Assembly (NCBI GenBank): GCA_016927755.1
Contig: JAFGLZ010000222.1
Location: 1 to 64,000, forward strand
Length of the DNA stretch: 64,000 bases
Origin: Phycisphaerae bacterium
Lineage (GTDB): Bacteria > Planctomycetota > Phycisphaerae > UBA1845 > JAFGLZ01
Direction: 5' to 3'
Below the pieces are notes generated by a model. That model was not told the origin of the DNA, searched no databases, and worked only from the letters and a program-made list of their open reading frames with translations. Position numbers and translations under genes: made by a program. Positions 51,542-60,172 of the stretch are shown in pieces. How positions within the stretch are numbered: position 1 is the stretch's first letter; each line of letters starts with the position of its first letter.

Positions 51542-53794
51542 CTAGTCGGACATTACCTCGCGAATCTTTGGGATGAGACCCTTGGAGCCGTAAGGCTTCT
51601 CGATGAAGGCGGTGAGATCGGTTCCGGAGAATCGCGCGATGACTTCCTGCTCGCCGTAACCGCTGGAGAGGATGACGGGGACGTCGGCTCGGATTTCGCG
51701 GAGGGCCCGAAACGCCTCTTCGCCGTCCATCTCGGGCATCGTCAGGTCGAGCAGGACGCACGCGATCTCCGGGGCGTGTTCCTGAAAGACGCGGATGGCC
51801 TCGCGTCCGTCGGCGGCGGTCAGGACGTCGAATCCCAGCCGTTCGAGCATCTGCCGGCCCACGGCGCGGATGGTCTCCTCGTCGTCGACGAGCAGGACGG
51901 TGCCGCTTCCGCGCCAAGCCTCGAACTCCTTGGGCGGGGCCACGAGCGGTTCGGCGGGTCGATCGACGGCGGGGAAGAGGCATCGGAAGGTGCTGCCCTT
52001 GCCGAGCTCGCTCTTGACCTCGAGCACGCCCTTGTGCCCGCGGATGATGCCCATGACGGCGGCCATGCCGAGGCCGCGTCCGGCGACCTTGGTCGTGAAG
52101 AAGGGGTCGAACATCCTGTCGATCGTCTCCTTGCTCATGCCGCAACCGGTGTCGCCCACCTCGAAGGAGACGTAGAGCCCCTCGGGCAGGTGCTCGTCGA
52201 AGTAGGCGCGGCGGAGCCGGTCGCGGTCGCAATGGGCCGCGCCGGTGCGGACGACGATGGCGCCGCTGCGCTTGCCGATGGCCTCGGATGCGTTGGTGAT
52301 CAGGTTCATGACGATCTGGCTGATTTGCGTGGGGTCGGCCTCGATCGCGGGGAGGTTGTCGGAGAAGTCGTATTTCAGGACGGCCTTCTTGGAGATGGAG
52401 ACTTCCAGCAACTGAGCCATCTCCCTGACGACGTCGTTCAGGTCGACTGCCCGGGTGACGAACTTGCCCTTGCCCGCGTACGCGAGCATCTGTCGGCAGA
52501 GATCGGAGGCTCGGTGGACTAGGACTTGGATCTGCTTGATGTTTTCTTGGGCGGTCGAGACGGGCGACAGATCCATCATCGCGAGATCGGCGTTTCCGAG
52601 CACGCTCGTCAGCAGGTTGTTGAAGTCGTGAGCGACGCCGCCGGCGAGCACGCCGAGGTCCTTGAGCTTCTGAGCATGCTGGACCTGGATCTCCAGCTCG
52701 ATCCGTTGTTGTTCGGCCCGTCGTCGCGGGGTGACGTCTTGCGCGAAGAGGACGTACCCGACGCACTGTTGCTGTCCGTCGCGCATGGGCATGACGACCA
52801 CGTGATAGAACCGGTTCCGCGCGTCGCCTTCTCCGCGTTCCACGTCGAATTCGTACTTGCCGCCCTCGAGCGCGGAGGCCGCCATCTCTCCGAACGCCGC
52901 GAGTCGGAACCGTTCCGGCGTGGGGAGGTCCTGGATACGGCGTCCTTGCGCGTCGCCGTCGAGTCCGAGGAATCGACCGGCCGCGGGGTTCTGGTGGACG
53001 ATTCGGAAGTCCAGATCGACCGCGACGATGGCGAACTCGGTGGCGGACGCCAGGATGCTGTCGAGCATGCTGGTGGTTCTGCCGAGGGCCTTCTCGGCGC
53101 GTCTCCGGCGCCTTTCGGTCTGGACCCCCTGCCAGATGATGAAGGCCGATATCACCATGATCACGCCGAGGATGCCGAGGCAGATGAGCGTGAGTTTCCT
53201 GGTGATCGCGACGATCTCCAGGCGGACGTCCTCGACGTACAGGCCGGTGCCGATGATCCAGCCCCAGGGCTCGAATCCCTTGACGTAGGATATCTTGGGG
53301 ACGACCCGATTGGGGTCGTCGTGGAGTTGCCACATGTAGGGGACGAAGCCTTCTCCCTCGGCCTTGACCTTCTCGACGAAGGCCACGAACAGTCGCTTGC
53401 CCTTGGGGTCGGTGAGACCGGAGATGTCCTGGCCCTCGAGGTCGGGTCGATAGGGGTGCATCACCATGTTGGGATGCATGTCGTTGATCCAGTAGTAATC
53501 CTTCATGCGTGGGCCGTAACGCATTTCGCGCAATCGAGCGATGACGCGAGCTTGGGCTTCGTGATGCGTCAGCTCTCCGGACTGCTCGCGCGCGTGATAG
53601 ATCGACAACATGCTCCAGGCGGTCTGGGTGAGCGCCTTGGTCATTTCTCTTCTTCGTTCCAGGAGCTGGTTCTCGAGCGAGGGGATGAAGATCAGGAAGA
53701 GGGTTGAGACGAACAGCATGACCGTCAGCACGACGGGGAGCACGACCCTGGCTGAAAGGGCTCGAAGCGATTGCCTCGCCGACGTGTCCGCCAT
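51542..53794 (-). CDS. hybrid sensor histidine kinase / response regulator
   Basis: 750 residues from the ATG at 53794, which has GGAAGAG a few bases upstream. Domains: transmembrane helix, extracytoplasmic sCache domain (residues about 45-195; DYYWINDMHPNMVMHPY, DLEGQDISGLTDPKGKRL, PWGWIIGTGLYVEDV), second helix, PAS (about 240-360), HisKA with H389 in GGVAHDFNNLL, HATPase with DTGCGMSKETIDRMFDPFF, and a receiver with D683 in LLDLTMPEMDG. It senses a small molecule outside the cell and signals by phosphotransfer within the chain. No output regulator is adjacent. It follows the short kinase and the HzsA-like gene on the same strand. Confidence 0.93.
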   Translation of the reverse strand: MADTSARQSLRALSARVVLPVVLTVMLFVSTLFLIFIPSLENQLLERRREMTKALTQTAWSMLSIYHAREQSGELTHHEAQARVIARLREMRYGPRMKDYYWINDMHPNMVMHPYRPDLEGQDISGLTDPKGKRLFVAFVEKVKAEGEGFVPYMWQLHDDPNRVVPKISYVKGFEPWGWIIGTGLYVEDVRLEIVAITRKLTLICLGILGVIMVISAFIIWQGVQTERRRRRAEKALGRTTSMLDSILASATEFAIVAVDLDFRIVHQNPAAGRFLGLDGDAQGRRIQDLPTPERFRLAAFGEMAASALEGGKYEFDVERGEGDARNRFYHVVVMPMRDGQQQCVGYVLFAQDVTPRRRAEQQRIELEIQVQHAQKLKDLGVLAGGVAHDFNNLLTSVLGNADLAMMDLSPVSTAQENIKQIQVLVHRASDLCRQMLAYAGKGKFVTRAVDLNDVVREMAQLLEVSISKKAVLKYDFSDNLPAIEADPTQISQIVMNLITNASEAIGKRSGAIVVRTGAAHCDRDRLRRAYFDEHLPEGLYVSFEVGDTGCGMSKETIDRMFDPFFTTKVAGRGLGMAAVMGIIRGHKGVLEVKSELGKGSTFRCLFPAVDRPAEPLVAPPKEFEAWRGSGTVLLVDDEETIRAVGRQMLERLGFDVLTAADGREAIRVFQEHAPEIACVLLDLTMPEMDGEEAFRALREIRADVPVILSSGYGEQEVIARFSGTDLTAFIEKPYGSKGLIPKIREVMSD

Positions 53795-54026
53795 ATTGCT
53801 CTTCCGAAGCCGCAACGGAGTTGATGATCCCGGTCCGGTGACGTCTGATGGCGACTCGATCCCGGTGCCGCTCGATCCTCTCTTCGCCCACGTCTTCGGC
53901 GTCTGACGGACCGGTGGCTATCTTAGTCTGCCGGTGTGCCAGGGAAAAGCCGAAAAGCGGGGACATCGAGTCGGAAGGGAATCGATTGAATCGACGGTCC
54001 GGTGGGCCGAGCGTCCGGCAGACCTT

Positions 54027-54740
54027 TCAGGATTTGGGAAGGGGAATACGCACCGTGAACTCCGTGCCGCCGCTTCGCTTCATCTTGAACTGGCCTCCGA
54101 GCTGCGCGGTGAGCATGCGCACCAATTGCAGGCCCAAGGAGGTGGGGGACTCGACGTCGACGTCCTTCGGCACGCCGACACCGTTGTCGTGTACCGAAAG
54201 CATCAGGGATCGCTTGCCCTTGGCCTTGAGGGAGACGCGGATCTCGCCGTCGCGCCCGTCGGGGAAGGCGTACTTGAGCGCGTTGGACAGAAGCTCATAG
54301 AGGATCAGCGAGCAGGGGAGCGCGGTCTCGATCTTCAACGAGATGGCCTCGGCCTGGAGGCTGATTCTGGGAGAGGCATCCTGTCGACCGTATGCGGTTG
54401 AAAGATGCTTGACCAGGTCCCGGGCGTACTCGGCGATCTCGATCTCCGTCGCGCGGACGGACGGATGCAGTTTCTCGTGGATGGTGGCCATGGCTCGGAC
54501 GCGATTCTGGACGTCCTGGAGGATTCCCAGGAGGCGCGCGTCCTCGATCCCGTCGGACTGCAAGTCGATCATGCTGATGATGACCTGGAAGTTGTTCCGA
54601 ACACGGTGGTGGACCTCGCGCAGGAGCGTCTCCTTCTCGGCGAGGGAGGCGACGGCCTCCTCGAGCTCGGCGACGCGGCGACGGAGCGCCTGTAGCTCAT
54701 CGAGGGCCTCCGGTGTGTCCTTACCTTTGTCTTGTGCCAT
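54027..54740 (-). CDS. sensor histidine kinase, HisKA_2 type, no sensor domain
   Basis: 237 residues, starting 12 bases after the stop codon of the third HzsA-like gene. A coiled-coil start (LQALRRRVAELEEAVASLAEKE shortened) is followed by the HisKA_2 H-box REVHHRVRNNFQVI (H44/H45) and an HATPase domain (LYELLSNALKYAFPDG, VHDNGVGVP). It has no membrane segment or sensing domain, so it must receive its signal from a partner. The tight spacing to the HzsA-like gene suggests co-regulation. Confidence 0.9.
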   Translation of the reverse strand: MAQDKGKDTPEALDELQALRRRVAELEEAVASLAEKETLLREVHHRVRNNFQVIISMIDLQSDGIEDARLLGILQDVQNRVRAMATIHEKLHPSVRATEIEIAEYARDLVKHLSTAYGRQDASPRISLQAEAISLKIETALPCSLILYELLSNALKYAFPDGRDGEIRVSLKAKGKRSLMLSVHDNGVGVPKDVDVESPTSLGLQLVRMLTAQLGGQFKMKRSGGTEFTVRIPLPKS

Positions 54741-54752
54741 GATCCGGGTGCT

Positions 54753-57700
54753 CTAGGGTCCAAGCGACGTAACGCGAAAGCCCACATTATACACGCGCTG
54801 GTAGGGTCGGTACGCCAGGCGGAAGCCGCTACGGGCTCGTGTCGGGCGGTCGCGCCAAGAGCCGCCCCGCGCGACGCGCTTGTCGGCGGTCGACGGATCG
54901 TTCCGGCCGTCGTCCTGGCGATACGGATACGGTCGCAGGGCCGAGCGGGTCCATTCCCAGACGTTTCCGTGCATGTCGTGCAGGCCCCATGCGTTGGGCA
55001 GGTATCGCCCCGGGGCCTCGGACACGAACCCACCGTCGTTGAATCGCGCGTCCTTGGGGATCCAGTCGTCGTATTTGCCGGAGTTCCTGTACGGCTCGCG
55101 GTGCTTCTTGTAGGGGTGGCAGACAAACTCGCTGAGCGTGGCGTCGGCGAGGTTGGCGAACCTGGCGAAGTCGTCGTTCACGCCGCCATGGAACAGCGGC
55201 GTGTCGGCGCCGGCGCGACAGGCGTATTCCCATTGGGCCTCCGTGGGCAGGCTGAAGCGCTCGCCGGCCCTGGCGGTCAACCAGTCGCAGAAGCGCATCG
55301 CCTCGCGCCAAGAAACCCGCACGACGGGCTGCTTGGGTTCGTTGACGTAGAACCCTCGAACGCCGAACTGCATGGCGTGGCGCGACTCCACGCGGCTGTC
55401 GTGCGAGGGATCGAACGCCGCGAACTGCTCGTTGGTGACCTCGAACCGTCCCAGCCAGAAGGGCCTGTCGACTTTGACTCGGGCAAGCGGTTGCTCGTCG
55501 GGGTAGCCCTCGGCGTCGCCCATGGCGAACTCACCGGGAGGGATCAGCACAAGCTCGAACCGGATGCCGTTGCCCAGGTCGATGGTTCGTTCGGGTCGCT
55601 TGCCGTCCAGATTCAGCGCGGCCGCGGCTTGTCGCTGCTTGGCCTCGCCGGCGCTGAAGGGCCAGCCGGGAACGCCGGGCCTCTTTGATGAAGGTCGTGA
55701 CGTAGGTGTCGAGACGGGCTCGCCGGAGAGTCGAGCCGGCCGGCCGATGGCCTCGAGGTCGACATCGAGATTGGTGTATTGCCTCATGAGCTCACGTCGG
55801 CGTTTGGCCAGGCGGCCGACTCGCTCGGGTCCGGCGATCTCCGTCCACGTGCCGTGGTAGGGGGCGTTGAGGTCGATCCAGGTGATGAGCCGGTCCCAGC
55901 TCTCGGCGTCGAGGCGGACGTCGTGGTGGCCCTTGGCGAGCATCTGCACGAGCTGCGTCGTATCGGCGTGATACTCCATGGGCGTGAGCAAGTGATAATC
56001 GCTTTCGAGCCCGGGTCGGCGGACGAACCGGTGCAGCTCGGCGTAGGCGACGGAGAAGTGTCCGGCGTCCCGGCCTCCGAAGTGGAAGACGCTCGTGTAG
56101 CCGGTGATGCGCTCGTTGCCACGGAGGCACGGCTTGTGGCTGGCCGGTTCCGGGCGGATCGACTGGTTGGCCGGTCCGTCGTGGCAGCTTACGCAGTACT
56201 TGTCCAGAACGGGCTGGACCTCACGGGCAAAGTTGAATCCGCGCGCGGGTCCGTGCCAGGGATCGATCTCGCTCGGGGCGTGGCCGGCCGCCAGCGTCTG
56301 TTTCGGCGCGGCGGTGGTGTTCTGTCGCTCGTGACAGCCGACGCAGGAGAGGACCTCGCCGGGCATGGCGGTGAACCAGCTTCGCATGAGCTGCAGGGCC
56401 TTGCCCTCGTCGTCGAGCGGCTGGACGGAGATGGGTGTGTTCGCCGGGACCCGAAAGATGGCCGAGCCGTCCTCGAGGACGGACACGGTGCCGAGGATTC
56501 GCTTGATGTCCCAAGGCCCCTCCATGCCGACGACGCCTTGCGGGCCGCCCATGCCGGGGTAGAGGAAGGAATAGCTGACCAGACGCAGTCTCTTGACCGT
56601 CCCTCGCGGAACGCCCTTCAGTCCGTCGCCCGCGTAGACGTCGGCCAGGTAGACGATGGCGTCGGTCCGAGTCAGGTCGACCTTGTCCGGGATGACGGGC
56701 GGCTGGGGCGTCTTGCGGAAGGGGATCGGCTCGAGCAGGGCATAACCGGACTCGGCCTTGATCAGGAGCATGTTGTCGAAGACGTCGACCAGATAGACCC
56801 CCCACTCCGACGAGGGGGTGGGCTGGCAGGAGACGATGAAGTACTTGTCGCTGAGCGGATACGGGTGGAGGAACTTCGGCCACGACTGATCCACCAGGTT
56901 GTCCTCGATGAGGGCCTCGACCCTCTTGCCGTGGCCGGGGATCCGCTGGACCGCGCCGTCGGCCTCGTTACGTCCCCGGGCCGGATCGAGAACAACGAGC
57001 TCGCCCATGCGCCGGACGCCGTGGTGGCCGCTGACGATGGCGACGACCTTCGTGGGGTGGCCGGGGATCGGTCGGGCGTAGAACATCGAGTTCGGCCAAT
57101 ACGAGTTGCTGCCGTAGTACTCCATCTGTCCGGTGCCGTCAGGGTTCATGAGGAAGAGCAGACGGTCGTGGGAGTGCGGGGTGTCGGTGTACTCCCACCG
57201 CGTGTAGAGCACTCGTCCGCTGTTCATGACCGTGGGGCACCAGTCGTGCTCCTGGTCGAAGCAAAGCTGTCGGATGCCCGACCCATCGGCGTTCATCCGG
57301 TAGGTGTTCGCCACGAGACTGCTGCCGTTGACGCAGGGGACAGCGGCCATCGACGCGGTCGACGTGAAGAGGATTCGGCCGTCGGGCAGGTAGCAGGCGT
57401 CATAGTAGTTGACGTCGCCGTGCCGGCTGGGGGTGACTTGGCGCAGACCCGTGCCGTCCGCCTTGATCTCGAAGACGTGCCACCGCTTGTGCGCCCCGAC
57501 GGACGAGAAGAGCATCTTGTCGGCGCCGAAATTCAGGTCGACGTCGCCGACGAAGTAGGGTTCCTTGGGCTTGTGGAACGTGGTCAGTGCGCCGTCGGGG
57601 CGGACGGGCGACAGGACGTCGATCTCGTTGTCCCACACGTCCGATCGGATGCTCGAGTTGCTCTGCCAGTTCTGGGGCAGGCCCCAAGGATCACCGACGT

Positions 57701-59141
57701 GCCCGCCGTGGCCCTTCTCGTTCGGCATCATCCGGCGCTTGACGAGCAGGAGGCGGTCGAAGTCGATCAGCGGGTTGGCCAACAGCGCCTCGCGTTGCAG
57801 CGCGAGGAGCGCGGCGGCCCGCTCGATCGCCTTGACGTCGCACGCGTCGAGGCCCTTGCGGACGTCGGGCAATTGCCTCTCGATTTCGTCGAGGCGGCGG
57901 AGATACTCGGGGCCCTTCGCGTAGCGATCGGCGTACGTCTCGGTCAGATCGATGATGGCCCGCCGCAGGGCGGGGAGGTCCATGCGGCCCACCTGCTCTC
58001 GCATCGTGAGGAAGCGCTGCCGCTGGCGGGCCGCTTGCAGGTAGAGGTCGAGCCATTGCCGATCGGTGGGGGGGACGCTGGTCCGCGACAGCGCCTCGGC
58101 GCGCTTCCGCACGGCGTCGCCGGCGTGGCCGATCATCCGCCCGAGGACGGCCGCGTCGTCTGGCTCTCGAAACCAGTCCAGGTGCTTTTCGTCCTTCAAG
58201 TCGTCCCGCATAAGTTGTGATTCGTTGGGAAAATCTCGCTCGAGGTAGGGCCAGAGCTCCGCGGCGACGTCGGCCCTCGCCATCATGCCGCTCCGTCTGA
58301 CCGCCTCCCGGCACGCCCACATCGTCTCGTGCCAGGTGGCGCGCCGCGTGTACAGCCGTTTGGCCAGGACGATGCCCCATTTGTCGGATAGATACGCCTC
58401 GACGGCCTCGCGCTCGCCGTCATCGAGCGTTCGGTCGTAGATGATGATCTCACCGATGGGCCCGCGCCAGCCCTGTCCGCCGCCGAACCAGCGTCCGACG
58501 TAGAGCTGGTTGGCCCTTCCGCCCACGCTGGACTCCTTGCACGCACCGGCTAGGGCTCCGTCGCGGTAGAGTTCCAGGTCGGCGCCGCGGCGGCGAACCG
58601 TGTGGATTCGCGTGCCGGCAGTCTTGGCGGCGAAGCGCGTGAAGACGCCCCGGCCCGCGGCGGTCTCGAGATAGGTCGTCCCGTCTGACTTCGTCCCGAG
58701 CGTCCACCACTGCGCTCGACCGTCGCCGAACCGGTTGCCGAGGATGCCTCGCCACTGGTTCGGGGTGTCGCCGTCCAGGGCGGCCACGGCGAAGACCGTC
58801 CAATCGTCGGACCAGTTGTGGATCGCGGAGGTGGCCAGGCAGTCGTCGTCGCCGTCGAATCGGAGGCCGGGCTTGCCACCGAGGGACTTGCCCGAGTAGA
58901 CGGGCTGAAGCGGGGCGGAGGGTTGTGCGGCGTCGTGTCCGCGTCCTGATCGGTCGCGCCATTGCTTAATGGCGGCGTTGTCGGCAATCGTATCGGGACG
59001 ACCGTCTCCGTCGACGTCGGCGGCGTCCAGCCACAGCATGCAGGCGGAGATGTCTCCCTTCGGGTTGAAGTCGGAACCGAGGACGTCGGCGGACAGGGCG
59101 AAGACGGACACGATGGCGACAGAAGAGACGGCTGCTTTCAC
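54753..59141 (-). CDS. HzsA-related diheme protein with LamG and FGE-like domains (3)
   Basis: 1462 residues from the GTG at 59141, which follows GGAGGTG at eight bases and starts a signal peptide (KAAVSSVAIVSVFALSADVLG); the frame is open farther upstream without support. A LamG-like domain (about 30-240: ISACMLWLDAADVDGDGRPD), a helical part, a beta-propeller, the HZS-alpha-like segment MRSWFTAMPGEVLSCVGCH, two heme-c motifs (CVGCH at 933-937, CVSCH at 983-987) and a C-terminal FGE-like domain (about 1195-1460: LVLIPPGEFAMGD). As in paralogue 1, the FGE domain lacks the catalytic cysteines (GGSWRDRPTRARSGFR). The gene is followed by two kinase genes in the same transcript direction. Confidence 0.85.
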   Translation of the reverse strand: MKAAVSSVAIVSVFALSADVLGSDFNPKGDISACMLWLDAADVDGDGRPDTIADNAAIKQWRDRSGRGHDAAQPSAPLQPVYSGKSLGGKPGLRFDGDDDCLATSAIHNWSDDWTVFAVAALDGDTPNQWRGILGNRFGDGRAQWWTLGTKSDGTTYLETAAGRGVFTRFAAKTAGTRIHTVRRRGADLELYRDGALAGACKESSVGGRANQLYVGRWFGGGQGWRGPIGEIIIYDRTLDDGEREAVEAYLSDKWGIVLAKRLYTRRATWHETMWACREAVRRSGMMARADVAAELWPYLERDFPNESQLMRDDLKDEKHLDWFREPDDAAVLGRMIGHAGDAVRKRAEALSRTSVPPTDRQWLDLYLQAARQRQRFLTMREQVGRMDLPALRRAIIDLTETYADRYAKGPEYLRRLDEIERQLPDVRKGLDACDVKAIERAAALLALQREALLANPLIDFDRLLLVKRRMMPNEKGHGGHVGDPWGLPQNWQSNSSIRSDVWDNEIDVLSPVRPDGALTTFHKPKEPYFVGDVDLNFGADKMLFSSVGAHKRWHVFEIKADGTGLRQVTPSRHGDVNYYDACYLPDGRILFTSTASMAAVPCVNGSSLVANTYRMNADGSGIRQLCFDQEHDWCPTVMNSGRVLYTRWEYTDTPHSHDRLLFLMNPDGTGQMEYYGSNSYWPNSMFYARPIPGHPTKVVAIVSGHHGVRRMGELVVLDPARGRNEADGAVQRIPGHGKRVEALIEDNLVDQSWPKFLHPYPLSDKYFIVSCQPTPSSEWGVYLVDVFDNMLLIKAESGYALLEPIPFRKTPQPPVIPDKVDLTRTDAIVYLADVYAGDGLKGVPRGTVKRLRLVSYSFLYPGMGGPQGVVGMEGPWDIKRILGTVSVLEDGSAIFRVPANTPISVQPLDDEGKALQLMRSWFTAMPGEVLSCVGCHERQNTTAAPKQTLAAGHAPSEIDPWHGPARGFNFAREVQPVLDKYCVSCHDGPANQSIRPEPASHKPCLRGNERITGYTSVFHFGGRDAGHFSVAYAELHRFVRRPGLESDYHLLTPMEYHADTTQLVQMLAKGHHDVRLDAESWDRLITWIDLNAPYHGTWTEIAGPERVGRLAKRRRELMRQYTNLDVDLEAIGRPARLSGEPVSTPTSRPSSKRPGVPGWPFSAGEAKQRQAAAALNLDGKRPERTIDLGNGIRFELVLIPPGEFAMGDAEGYPDEQPLARVKVDRPFWLGRFEVTNEQFAAFDPSHDSRVESRHAMQFGVRGFYVNEPKQPVVRVSWREAMRFCDWLTARAGERFSLPTEAQWEYACRAGADTPLFHGGVNDDFARFANLADATLSEFVCHPYKKHREPYRNSGKYDDWIPKDARFNDGGFVSEAPGRYLPNAWGLHDMHGNVWEWTRSALRPYPYRQDDGRNDPSTADKRVARGGSWRDRPTRARSGFRLAYRPYQRVYNVGFRVTSLGP

Positions 59142-59428
59142 GATGTAGCACCTCCCCGCCCTCGACCCCGGGTGGCGGGGCCGAGGAACGCCTCCTAGCC
59201 TACCGGATAAAGTGTCCTGTTGGCCACTCCGGGGGGCTGCGAAGCGGGAGGGCGGACCACATTCCAATCCGACGATCCGTTTATACTGGCCGCAAGTCCG
59301 GTCTCGGGTTATAGATATTGCAGAGGTTGGCGGATCTCGAAGGCATCGGGCCTCGGGAGCCGCGGGAGGCGCGGAAGGCTTTCCTTCCAATGAAGCAGGT
59401 TCCACAAGTCCTCATCGAGGGCGACGCC

Positions 59429-60172
59429 ATGGTTACCGCATATCTAGTCTGTGCCGCGATCGGGGGCACCATCCTCGTGTGCCAACTGGTCTTGACGGTC
59501 CTAGGGCTGGCCGGCGGGGAGCACGATCTCGTTGACGGGTCGCACGACCTATCCGACGTCGGGCATGATATCGTCGACGGCGATCATGGTTTCTCCGGGG
59601 ATCACGGCGGGCACGGATTCGACGCCGATCACGGCAGCGCGGCGGACGGCCACGATGCGCACGACGCGATGCCGCACCAACATGGCGGAGACGCTCGAGC
59701 TCACGATCCGGAGGCGCAAGGCTCCGGCCAATCGCAGCTCGGGTTTCTGAAGATCCTCACGTTCCGGACGGTGGTGGCGGCGATCGCGTTCTTCGGGCTG
59801 GCGGGTCTGGCGGCCACGGGGAGCAAGCTGTCGCCGACGACGTCGCTCGGAATCGCCACGGGAGCGGGGCTGGCGGCACTGTTCGTCGTGCACGAGCTGA
59901 TGAAGACGCTGGCCTCGCTTCGCAGCGAGGGAACGGTCCGCATCCAGACGGCGGTCGGCCAGCCGGGACGGATCTATCTGAGGGTGCCGGGAAACCGATC
60001 CGGCGCCGGCAAGGTCACGCTAAAGCTTCAGAATCGCACGATGGAGTACAAGGCGGTTACGAACCAAGGGGAATTGCCCACGGGTACCGACGTCGTTGTC
60101 GTCGATGTGATCGGCGGCGACACCGTGGAGGTCCAGCGGGCCTCAGAGCACAGGAGCACGAACCATGCTTGA
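59429..60172 (+). CDS. NfeD-like membrane protein with His/Asp-rich loop
   Basis: 247 residues from the ATG at 59429, which has GAGGGCG eight bases upstream; ATGs farther upstream give no better start. It has one N-terminal helix (VTAYLVCAAIGGTILVCQLVL), then about 70 residues containing twelve His and fifteen Asp (SHDLSDVGHDIVDGDHG), two more helices (FRTVVAAIAFFGLAGLAATG) and a C-terminal OB-fold-like NfeD domain (TAVGQPGRIYLRVPGNRSG). The His/Asp loop may bind metal ions. The last eight bases overlap the start of the flotillin gene, the usual partner of NfeD proteins in lipid-raft-like membrane domains. Confidence 0.88.
   Translation: MVTAYLVCAAIGGTILVCQLVLTVLGLAGGEHDLVDGSHDLSDVGHDIVDGDHGFSGDHGGHGFDADHGSAADGHDAHDAMPHQHGGDARAHDPEAQGSGQSQLGFLKILTFRTVVAAIAFFGLAGLAATGSKLSPTTSLGIATGAGLAALFVVHELMKTLASLRSEGTVRIQTAVGQPGRIYLRVPGNRSGAGKVTLKLQNRTMEYKAVTNQGELPTGTDVVVVDVIGGDTVEVQRASEHRSTNHA

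Noticed and set aside
40737..59141. Anammox hydrazine synthase operon
   Set aside because: Only alpha-like relatives are present; no HzsB, HzsC or hydrazine dehydrogenase is seen, and two copies carry LamG and FGE domains foreign to the anammox enzyme.
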